This document shows, piece after piece, positions 1-7,396 of a stretch of 33,140 nt of DNA. Both the position numbers and the translations under genes were made by a program. The stretch comes from Thermoproteota archaeon (GTDB lineage: Archaea > Korarchaeota > Korarchaeia > Korarchaeales > Korarchaeaceae): assembly GCA_027078475.1 (NCBI GenBank), contig JALWYH010000132.1, positions 1 to 33,140 of the forward strand, given 5' to 3'. Below the pieces are notes generated by a model. That model had not been told where the DNA came from. It did no database searches and saw nothing but the letters and a program-made list of their open reading frames with translations. Position 1 is the stretch's first letter. Every line of letters starts with the position of its first letter.

Positions 1-1320
<1,320 letters not shown>

Positions 1321-1335
1321 CCCCTCCTCAGGTAA

Positions 1336-1345
1336 TCTTTTTACT
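1336..1345 (+). promoter_or_regulatory. Probable TATA box of the GAPDH gene (also T-rich end of cdc48)
   Basis: TCTTTTTACT is centred about 25 bases upstream of the GAPDH ATG. The region just before the ATG (GCGTAGGCCT) has no convincing Shine-Dalgarno sequence, so the mRNA is probably leaderless. The same T-rich stretch could also end cdc48 transcription, since archaeal termination often uses T runs. Confidence 0.5.
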
Positions 1346-1364
1346 TTCATCCTCGCGTAGGCCT

Positions 1365-2375
1365 ATGCCGATCAGGATCGGGATAAACGGATTCGGCAGG
1401 ATAGGGAGACAGGTCTTCAAGATAGGACAGAGGAACTCCAAGCTGGAGTTCGTCGCCATAAACGATGTGGCCGAGCCTAAAGTCCTAGCCCACCTTCTCA
1501 AGTACGACTCGGTCTTCGGCAGATATCCCGGCAGGGTGGAGGCTGAGGGCTCGAACCTGCTGGTGGACGGTCGGGAGGTCAGGGTGTTCAGCGTCAGGGA
1601 TCCGGCCAAGATTCCCTGGGACGAGCTGGGCGTCGACGTCGTGGTCGAGGCGACGGGACTCTTCCGGTCGAGGGGGGACGCCGCCAAGCACCTGAGGGGG
1701 AGCGTCAGGAAGGTGGTGATAACCGCTCCCGCTAAGGGGGAACCAGCTGACTACACCGTGGTTATGGGCGTGAACGAGGGCGGACTCGATCTGGAGAGAC
1801 ACCACGTCATAAGCAACGCTTCCTGCACCACAAACGCCTTCGCCATGCTTGTCAAGGTCCTCCACGAGAACTTCGGCGTGAGGAGGGGCTTAATGACCAC
1901 GGTTCACTCCTACACGAACGACCAGAGGATACTGGACGCGCCTCACAGGGACCTGAGGAGAGCCAGGGCTGCCGCCATGTCGATAATACCCACCTCCACT
2001 GGAGCGGCCAAGGCGATAGAGCTGATATTCCCCGAGCTCAGGGGGAGGTTGGCGGCGATGGCCCTGAGGGTGCCCACGCCGGATGTGTCGATAGTCGACT
2101 TCTCGGCCGAGGTGGAGAGGGAGACCAACATCCACGAGGTCAACAGGGCATTCGAGGAGGCGGCCAGGGGTCCTCTGTCGAGATACTTGGGCATAGCGTA
2201 CGATCCGGTGGTCTCCGTGGACCTGACCGGGGACGAGCACAGCGCGATATTCGATCCCGGACTCACCCAGGTGGTGGAGGGCACCTTCGTCAAGGTATTC
2301 GGCTGGTACGACAACGAGTGGGGGTATTCGGCAAGGGTCGTCGATCTGCTGGATTATATGGCCAGCAGGATGTGA
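1365..2375 (+). CDS. gap: Glyceraldehyde-3-phosphate dehydrogenase, class I (bacterial/eukaryotic type)
   Basis: The 336-residue product has the class I GAPDH layout. It starts with the NAD-binding motif GINGFGRIGR (residues 6-15). The catalytic cysteine motif NASCTTN is at 151-157 (Cys154), and TVHSYTNDQ carries the active-site histidine. The C-terminal WYDNEWGYS signature is present. The enzyme oxidises glyceraldehyde 3-phosphate to 1,3-bisphosphoglycerate using NAD(P) in glycolysis/gluconeogenesis. Most archaea use the unrelated class II enzyme (active site around SCNTTG) or bypass it with GAPN or GAPOR. A class I enzyme in this otherwise archaeal setting therefore suggests an old gene transfer. 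Its GC content and codon use look like those of its neighbours, so any transfer is not recent. The ATG start is supported by the TATA-like box about 25 bases upstream. Confidence 0.93.
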   Translation: MPIRIGINGFGRIGRQVFKIGQRNSKLEFVAINDVAEPKVLAHLLKYDSVFGRYPGRVEAEGSNLLVDGREVRVFSVRDPAKIPWDELGVDVVVEATGLFRSRGDAAKHLRGSVRKVVITAPAKGEPADYTVVMGVNEGGLDLERHHVISNASCTTNAFAMLVKVLHENFGVRRGLMTTVHSYTNDQRILDAPHRDLRRARAAAMSIIPTSTGAAKAIELIFPELRGRLAAMALRVPTPDVSIVDFSAEVERETNIHEVNRAFEEAARGPLSRYLGIAYDPVVSVDLTGDEHSAIFDPGLTQVVEGTFVKVFGWYDNEWGYSARVVDLLDYMASRM

Positions 2376-2396
2376 CGCTGACGAAATAGTTGAGAA

Positions 2397-2408
2397 GGGC
2401 GGCCGCCC
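2397..2408. repeat. 12-base GC palindrome between convergent genes
   Basis: GGGCGGCCGCCC is a perfect palindrome in the 39-base gap between the ends of gap and leuS. It could fold at the 3' end of either transcript. No T run follows on either side, so calling it a terminator would be guesswork. Confidence 0.4.
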
Positions 2409-2414
2409 GCGGAC

Positions 2415-5285
2415 TCACTCTATGTATATGGCCGGTTTCCCGGGAGCCGCCCTGGAGGCCCTCTTTTTAGGATCGTACGATGGGGAGTCCTCGTCCTCTA
2501 TAATTATCTCCATTCCCAATCTCCTCTCCAGGAGAGACTTCGCGTCCTCAAGGGCTCTGCGTTCCTCTTCCTTACTCGGCAGCCATGGCCATCCCCCTGT
2601 GGCGAACTGCCTGACAAGCTCCACCGCCTGCTTGCCCATCTCCTTGAACCTGCCCTCCCTCATCACCTCCGGTATTATCTTGCGAGGATCAAGTCCGTGC
2701 ACCTTCCTCAGCTCATCTATCCTCCTGAAGAGGTCGTACTTCCAGGATGAGGCTAGGTAGAGGTAGAGCTTCTTCCCCCTGACACCGGAGGCGAGCACGC
2801 TCCTCACGTCCTCCATCACGTTGGACACGATCTCGTACGAGAGCTCGGCGTCGGGATAGTGCGGCATCTCTTCGGGATCTGGCCACCTGGCGAGGGAGAC
2901 GAAGCCCTCACCACCGAGCATCTCCCAGACCTCCTCGGCCATATGGGGGGCGAAGGGAGCAAGGAGCCTCGCCCAAACCTTCAGGACCGACTTGACTATC
3001 CCCTCATTGGGTCTATCCTTGGCATCGAGGTAATCCTCCATCTCGTTGAGTATCAGGTAGAGTGAGTGCTGTATCGCCTCCCTGGCTCTGCATTCCTCCA
3101 TGGCCTCGGTCGCCGAGATTATGTGGGTCCTGGTCCTGCTCAGTATCCACCTGTCCCAGAAGTCCGCGGGTTCCAGGCTCTCCTTGGCGCCGGCGAATCT
3201 CCGGGCTATCTCGTGCATCCTGAAGAGCTTCTTGAGGGTGCTCGCCGCCACCTGCGGGGAGAAGTCCGCATCTGAGAGGAGCTCGGCAGATCCGAGCACC
3301 GAGAGCCTTATCGGATCGGCGCCGAAGATCTCCACCGCCTCCCTTATGGGTATTATGTTACCGAGGGATTTGGACATCTTCTTGCCCTCCATGGTCACAG
3401 ATCCGTTAACGACGATCTGCCTGGGCCAGAGCTCCCTAGGGAATATAGCCACGTGGTTGAAGATGAAGAAAGTGAGGTGGTTCCAAATCAGGTCTCTGCC
3501 ACTGTGCCTGGAGTCGAGGGGATACCAGTACATGAACTCGTCCCTGAGCCGCCTGAGCAGGTTCACGTCCAGGCCCTTCTTCCGGGCTATCTCATCGGGA
3601 TCTCCCTTCCCGAGGAATATGTAGTCGAACGTCTCGTCGTCCAAGTGTTCGGCCCCCACCAGGCCGGCGTTTATGTACTTGCTTATGGTGTAGTACGCCA
3701 TGTAGATGGTGGAATCGCTGAGGCTCTCTATTATCCAGTCGGGGTCGAAGGGGAGCCTGGTCCCGAGACCGCTCTTCCTCGCGCACGCCTTCTCCCTCAT
3801 CCAGTCTATGGCTTCCTCGAACTCCCTCCTGACCTCTTTCGGTATGATCCTCATTCTGTCGAGGGCCTCGTGGGCCAGCCTCTTCCACTCGGGATTGGAG
3901 TAGTCTATGAACCACTGGTCCTCCACTATGTTCACCACTATCTTTGCCCCGCACCTGCAGTACACAGGCGCGTTGGCTATCTCGTAGAAGACGTGGGCCT
4001 TCCCGGCTTTTATCAGGTCCTCTTTTACCCTCTCCTTGGCCTCACTCACCGGCAGACCCGCGTACCTTCCAGTGTTGGGCTTCATCCTGCCGGAGTGGTA
4101 CTCCTTCGAGTAGACCAGTTCCGTTGCCTTCTCCGCCCTCTCGTCTTTCTGGTCCCTGACCCCCAAGGACTCCACCGCGTCCCTGGCCGGGAACTCGCTG
4201 AACCCCTCCACCTCTATTATCGAGATAGGCTCTATCCCCCCTACTATCTCTGGGGAGAGACCATACTTCCTGAGGAGATCCGGGTTTCTCTTGAGGTCCA
4301 TCAGGGCGAGGTAATCATAGGGAGCGTGGCCGGGAACGGACATGACGATGCCCGTTCCGTAGTCAGGGTCCACGAACTCAGCCGGGAGGATCACGACCTC
4401 CTCCCCCGTGAGGGGATTCTTAACCTTCCTCCCTATGAGCTCCCTCCCCTGAATCTCCCCGATCTCACCCCTGATGGGGAACTTCTGGAACCTGAGCTTG
4501 ATCACCGCCTCTTCTGACACCACCCACTTCTCCCCGTCCACCTCCACTATCTTGTACTTCACCTCCGGGTTGACCCATATGTTGGTTACCCCGAGGATGG
4601 TCTCTGGTCTGAAGGTGACGACCGGGATCACCAGATCATCCTCGAACTTTATCAGGGTCGTCTCAGCTATCTCCGGCTCAACATCGCCTATAGTATCGTG
4701 CTGGCCCACCGCATTGTTGCACCTGGGACACCATCCAACGGGATGCCTTCCCTTCGTGAGGAGTCCCTTCTCGTGAAGCTTGTGGAACTGCCACGTTATG
4801 AAGTTGTTGTACGGCGGATCTATTGTTGTGAACTCCCTCCTCCAGTCGATTGAGTAGCCCATGAGCTTCATCCCAGACTTTATCTCCTCGTGGAAATAGC
4901 GGGCCATCTTGAGGGGATCCTCCAGATCCCTGAGTTTCTCCCTCGGTATGTGAAATACCTCGGTGAATATCCTTATGAGCTCCTCATCTCCCTCCCTGAG
5001 CCTCTTGGCCATGGCAAGAATTGGGGTGCCGGTGTAGTGGAAGGCCATGGGGAAGAGGACGTTGTATCCCCTCATCCTCTTGAAGCGGGCGTAGGCGTCA
5101 GTGAGCCCGTAGGTCCTGCCGTGCCCGACGTGCTGGGGGCTGTTAGGGTAGGGATAGGCCACGGTGAGGTAGAACTTCTTCCTCTCGTCGGGATCGGCCT
5201 CGAATATCTTGGCCTTCTCCCACCTAGCCTGCCATTTCCTCTCTATCTTCCTGAGCTTACTCACGAGGTTGGCCTCAGCCTCCAA
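2415..5285 (-). CDS. leuS: Leucyl-tRNA synthetase, archaeal/eukaryotic type
   Basis: The 956-residue protein is a class I aminoacyl-tRNA synthetase that charges tRNA(Leu). The HIGH motif appears as HVGHG (residues 52-56) and the KMSKS loop is exact (residues 636-640). Between them lies the CP1 editing domain, with the threonine-rich stretch TFRPETILGVTNIWVNP and GTGIVMSVPGHAPYDY. A zinc-binding motif WCPRCNN precedes the editing domain. Length and layout match archaeal LeuRS, including the long C-terminal extension. The frame opens at TTG 5285, supported by an upstream GGTGGTG four bases away; no in-frame ATG or GTG fits better. It converges with gap, and the gene upstream is the small pilin-like ORF on the same strand. 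Nothing in the sequence suggests truncation or inactivation. Confidence 0.97.
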   Translation of the reverse strand: MEAEANLVSKLRKIERKWQARWEKAKIFEADPDERKKFYLTVAYPYPNSPQHVGHGRTYGLTDAYARFKRMRGYNVLFPMAFHYTGTPILAMAKRLREGDEELIRIFTEVFHIPREKLRDLEDPLKMARYFHEEIKSGMKLMGYSIDWRREFTTIDPPYNNFITWQFHKLHEKGLLTKGRHPVGWCPRCNNAVGQHDTIGDVEPEIAETTLIKFEDDLVIPVVTFRPETILGVTNIWVNPEVKYKIVEVDGEKWVVSEEAVIKLRFQKFPIRGEIGEIQGRELIGRKVKNPLTGEEVVILPAEFVDPDYGTGIVMSVPGHAPYDYLALMDLKRNPDLLRKYGLSPEIVGGIEPISIIEVEGFSEFPARDAVESLGVRDQKDERAEKATELVYSKEYHSGRMKPNTGRYAGLPVSEAKERVKEDLIKAGKAHVFYEIANAPVYCRCGAKIVVNIVEDQWFIDYSNPEWKRLAHEALDRMRIIPKEVRREFEEAIDWMREKACARKSGLGTRLPFDPDWIIESLSDSTIYMAYYTISKYINAGLVGAEHLDDETFDYIFLGKGDPDEIARKKGLDVNLLRRLRDEFMYWYPLDSRHSGRDLIWNHLTFFIFNHVAIFPRELWPRQIVVNGSVTMEGKKMSKSLGNIIPIREAVEIFGADPIRLSVLGSAELLSDADFSPQVAASTLKKLFRMHEIARRFAGAKESLEPADFWDRWILSRTRTHIISATEAMEECRAREAIQHSLYLILNEMEDYLDAKDRPNEGIVKSVLKVWARLLAPFAPHMAEEVWEMLGGEGFVSLARWPDPEEMPHYPDAELSYEIVSNVMEDVRSVLASGVRGKKLYLYLASSWKYDLFRRIDELRKVHGLDPRKIIPEVMREGRFKEMGKQAVELVRQFATGGWPWLPSKEEERRALEDAKSLLERRLGMEIIIEDEDSPSYDPKKRASRAAPGKPAIYIE

Positions 5286-5416
5286 ATCACACCACCTTCT
5301 TCACCGGAATCCCTCAAATGTGAGCCTACCAATGAAAAAGTTACCCTCAACCACACGCGGATAAAAATGGGGACGGGTGAGATCCTCCCGGTTGCCCCGG
5401 ATTGAATTGAGAAGGA
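5286..5416 (-). other. Intergenic stretch upstream of leuS with TATA-like tracts
   Basis: This 131-base gap separates the pilin-like gene's stop from leuS. Read on the minus strand it holds two candidate TATA tracts, CATTTTTATCC (around 5360-5370) and AACTTTTTCATT (around 5330-5341). leuS therefore probably has its own promoter with a longer leader carrying the GGTGGTG ribosome site. I see no RNA gene in it. Confidence 0.4.
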
Positions 5417-5665
5417 TCAACCTCCTCCAGAGGTTCCTCCTGTTCCGGAGCTGGAGCCTGAACTGAACACACTACCTATTAGCCCGTCCACCCAGTCGAC
5501 GAAGCTGCTCCAGTTATCCCAGGCCTTCTGCGGCATATCCCACACGAACTTGGCAGCATTTGCCATGGGAGTCACCACTATACCTAGGAAGAAAGCCAGC
5601 GTCACGGCTATGAGAAGGGCCTGCTCCAGGGTACCGGTGATCCCTCTCCTCCTTCTCGCTCCCAT
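5417..5665 (-). CDS. Small type IV pilin-like membrane protein (82 aa)
   Basis: The longer open frame in this phase reaches back to 5935. Only the part from ATG 5665 looks like protein, and that ATG has GGTGA upstream and a TATA-type palindrome 33 bases away. The N-terminus, MGARRRRG followed by ITGTLEQALLIAVTLAFFL, has the form of an archaeal class III (prepilin) signal. It shows a basic stretch, a Gly at position 8 as the likely cut site, a Glu at +6 after the cut, and then about 20 hydrophobic residues. A tryptophan-rich amphipathic stretch (WDMPQKAWDNWSSFVDW) and a Gly/Ser tail complete it. No globular head domain fits in 82 residues, so it would be a minimal pilin or pilin-like membrane subunit. 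It sits 19 kb from the TadA/TadC genes in this window, with no assembly genes beside it. The gene call is fairly sure; the pilin role is inferred from the N-terminus alone. Confidence 0.65.
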   Translation of the reverse strand: MGARRRRGITGTLEQALLIAVTLAFFLGIVVTPMANAAKFVWDMPQKAWDNWSSFVDWVDGLIGSVFSSGSSSGTGGTSGGG

Positions 5666-5690
5666 CGAGTCACCATTTTTTATTTGGGAG

Positions 5691-5706
5691 GTCCCATATA
5701 TGGGAC
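5691..5706. promoter_or_regulatory. 16-base perfect palindrome with TATA core, likely bidirectional promoter
   Basis: GTCCCATATATGGGAC is perfectly self-complementary. Its centre is 33.5 bases from the ATG of the minus-strand pilin-like gene and about 37 bases from ATG 5736 of the plus-strand zinc-ribbon gene. If the CATATATG core acts as a TATA box, starts about 27 bases away give a leader of roughly 6 bases on one side and 11 on the other. A closely similar element, CCATATATGG, lies at 9578-9587. Confidence 0.55.
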
Positions 5707-5735
5707 GGACACCACGAGGGAAATGGGAAAGTGTG

Positions 5736-5960
5736 ATGGAAGTGGGAAGGTCTAAGAGGACGATCAAGATCACAGTGTGCCCAGTATGCGGGAGCACCAA
5801 TATAAGGAAGGTTTCCCCCTTCTCAGGCTGGCTCCTGCCGGAGGAGTACGTTTGCCTCGACTGCGGGTACAGGGGCCCCATCGTGGCCGAGATTGAGGTG
5901 GACGAGGATGAGATCGAGGAGGATGAGGGATCCAACCGAAGCGGTGGAGAGGGTGATTAA
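5736..5960 (+). CDS. Zinc-ribbon protein (about 74 aa)
   Basis: Two CxxC knuckles, CPVCGS and CLDCGY, are separated by about 22 residues and make a classic zinc ribbon. The protein ends in an acidic tail rich in D and E. Such small archaeal zinc ribbons often bind nucleic acid or act as subunits of transcription or translation complexes, but nothing here says which. I place the start at ATG 5736, because the palindromic TATA element at 5691-5706 would put transcription start near 5725. An alternative is ATG 5700, preceded by GGGAGGT; that ribosome site would lie outside a transcript begun at the palindrome. The next gene starts inside the 3' end of this one, so the two are translated from one mRNA. 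Confidence 0.7.
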   Translation: MEVGRSKRTIKITVCPVCGSTNIRKVSPFSGWLLPEEYVCLDCGYRGPIVAEIEVDEDEIEEDEGSNRSGGEGD

Positions 5961-6348
5961 CGATCTGGGACTCGACGAGGTCACCCGGATCTCGAGCATG
6001 GGTAATATGATCAGGGTGGAGGTGTCGTATGACCCCCTCCAGCAGGAGAAGAGGAACCTGATTTCCTTCAGGCAGAGGCTCAGAAGGATCGGCGATCCGG
6101 CAAACTCAGTGGAAAGGCACCTCATTCAGCAGATTGATTATCTCTTGGAGAGGCTGGATAGGATAGCCTTGGAGAGAGTCCTCGTCGGAGTATCTTCGTC
6201 AGATGGCATAAAGAGGTTAGAGGAGCAACTGATTCTTCTCCAGAGAGAGATGGAGGAAAGACGAAAGAAAGCTAGAGAGATGAGAAGATTGGTAAGATCG
6301 CTCTCCTCGTACATAAGAGAGTATTTGAGAAACGCTAAAGTGCCTTAA
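5923..6348 (+). CDS. Uncharacterised coiled-coil protein (141 aa)
   Basis: ATG 5923 has GAGGAGG directly upstream and overlaps the zinc-ribbon gene by 38 bases, so the two are probably translationally coupled. The first 80 or so residues look globular (FRQRLRRIGDPANSVERHLI in the middle). From about residue 95 the chain becomes a highly charged helix likely to form a coiled coil (QREMEERRKKAREMRRLVRS). I do not recognise the family. There is no signal peptide or membrane segment, so it should be cytoplasmic. The tight pairing with a zinc ribbon suggests that the two act together. Confidence 0.65.
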   Translation: MRDPTEAVERVINDLGLDEVTRISSMGNMIRVEVSYDPLQQEKRNLISFRQRLRRIGDPANSVERHLIQQIDYLLERLDRIALERVLVGVSSSDGIKRLEEQLILLQREMEERRKKAREMRRLVRSLSSYIREYLRNAKVP

Positions 6349-6565
6349 CTTCATTTTAAGTTAGACTTACCTAAACAAGCATATAACGTTCAAATAAGCC
6401 GTTCATCGAATTGGTTAGGGACCCCTTATTGTCCACCTGCCGGCCGTATAATCAATTTTATTGCTTTACCATAGTTATTATATCTCTATACATCATGATT
6501 TTCCCGGATGGCTGGTAAACATTTATTAAGAAAGGGGCGGTAGTAGTGAATGAGGAGGTGATCTG
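6349..6565 (+). other. AT-rich intergenic region (217 bases)
   Basis: This is the longest gap in the window and clearly richer in A and T than the surrounding DNA. It holds the end of the zinc-ribbon operon, with a small inverted repeat (AAGT, TAG, ACTT) just after the stop. The promoter of the winged-helix gene is at its right end. I found no open frame, tRNA-like arm or strong hairpin in it. Confidence 0.5.
6519..6530 (+). promoter_or_regulatory. Probable TATA box of the winged-helix regulator
   Basis: ACATTTATTAAG lies about 40 bases before the GTG start. A start point about 27 bases from its centre falls near 6551, just in front of the strong ribosome site GAGGAGGTGAT (6552 on). Confidence 0.5.
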
Positions 6566-6814
6566 GTGGTAATACTGAAATCCCACGTTCGGATCCTAAG
6601 GGAGCTGGTGAAGCGCGGCGAGAAAGGCATGACGGCCAGTAAGCTGATAGCTAAGCGGGAATATCGGATCAAGGTCATAAGGTACCTTGAGAGCGAGGGG
6701 CTGGTTAGGGTCACCTACAGCGGAGGGGGAATGAGGGTTTACGCCACCGACAGGGCTAAGAGGCTCCTCGAGAGGCTGGAGAAGGAAAAACCCGAGCTCC
6801 TAGTCAACTCCTAA
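6566..6814 (+). CDS. Small winged-helix DNA-binding protein (82 aa)
   Basis: The product is a single winged helix-turn-helix domain. A first helix (VRILRELVKRGEKGMTASKL) is followed by a recognition helix region (REYRIKVIRYLESEGLVRVT) and a wing (YSGGGMRVYATDRAKRLLERLE). The pattern is that of stand-alone archaeal ArsR/MarR-like transcription regulators, with no ligand or metal domain attached. The GTG start is set by a strong Shine-Dalgarno sequence, GAGGAGGTGAT. The gene stands alone behind the AT-rich gap. Its last 15 bases overlap, tail to tail, the end of the HAD gene. Its target is unknown; autoregulation is possible given the long AT-rich upstream region. Confidence 0.8.
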   Translation: MVILKSHVRILRELVKRGEKGMTASKLIAKREYRIKVIRYLESEGLVRVTYSGGGMRVYATDRAKRLLERLEKEKPELLVNS

Positions 6815-7396
6815 GGCTTCTTCAAAACTTTTAGCGTGTAAATCCGCACCTTGTATCTCCCTTCCGACCACCACCGTCAGGCATCCCAGCTTCTTACCGG
6901 CCCTGATGTCCCACTCCATGTCTCCTAGAAACGCGCATTCCCTTCCCTTCACACCCAATTTTTTGATCGCGTATTCCAGCTGTTCCCATCTGTTCAGCGA
7001 GTAATCCCGGGTCACCACAACATCGAATAGGTCCAACACATCCATCCTTTTTAGGACTAGTACCGCCGACCTGCTGGCCTGCATGGTCACCAGCCCTATC
7101 CTGAGGCCGACCCTCCTAAGCCCGATCAGCGGGCCCCTCATGTCTCCGGGGAGAGGCGCCGTAGAGGCCGCCCTCAATTCCTCCTCCTCGACTATCCGGA
7201 AGGCCCTCCTGATCTCCTCATCGTTCCTCGCCGCCAGGGGGATGCTCATCCCGAGCGGCCTGAGAGGGTGGGACCACCCCATCTCCCTCCTTACTCTCTC
7301 CCTCAGGGAGTCCCAGTCTATGCGCAGGTCGACCAGCGTGCCGTCTAGATCGGTGATCAGCGCCTTCTTACTCTGAAGAAGTTGACCGATCCGCAC
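6800..7396 (-). CDS. HAD-superfamily phosphatase/hydrolase (198 aa)
   Basis: Motif I of the haloacid dehalogenase superfamily is present as DLDGTLVDL (the nucleophile Asp and the general acid Asp at residues 16 and 18 from the GTG). It is followed by a helical cap region. VTMQASRSA supplies the motif II Ser/Thr. The motif III Lys region (AIKKLGVKGRECAFLGD) is followed by motif IV GDMEWDIRAGKKLG. Length fits phosphoglycolate- or pyrophosphatase-type members, which dephosphorylate small metabolites; the substrate cannot be told. I start it at GTG 7396. Upstream codons in this frame merely shadow the zinc fingers of topA, whose 3' end overlaps this gene by 40 bases. The ribosome site is weak, so translation may depend on coupling to topA. 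Confidence 0.8.
   Translation of the reverse strand: MRIGQLLQSKKALITDLDGTLVDLRIDWDSLRERVRREMGWSHPLRPLGMSIPLAARNDEEIRRAFRIVEEEELRAASTAPLPGDMRGPLIGLRRVGLRIGLVTMQASRSAVLVLKRMDVLDLFDVVVTRDYSLNRWEQLEYAIKKLGVKGRECAFLGDMEWDIRAGKKLGCLTVVVGREIQGADLHAKSFEEALGVD

Noticed and set aside
2397-2408. GC palindrome as an intrinsic terminator
   Set aside because: There is no T run on either strand after it, and archaeal termination does not usually need such hairpins. It is kept only as a repeat.
3453-4517. A 354-codon open frame antisense to leuS
   Set aside because: It lies wholly inside a well-conserved synthetase gene. Its composition (Leu/Pro/Val/His) is what GC-rich antisense frames give, and it has no ribosome site or recognisable domain.
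5666-5935. Extension of the pilin-like frame to a 172-residue protein
   Set aside because: The added 90 residues read across the zinc-ribbon gene and the promoter palindrome and look like shadow sequence. ATG 5665 has better signals and a sensible N-terminus.
6349-6565. A small RNA or tRNA gene in the AT-rich gap
   Set aside because: I found no tRNA T-loop, no box C/D pair and no stable long stem. Promoter function explains the composition well enough.
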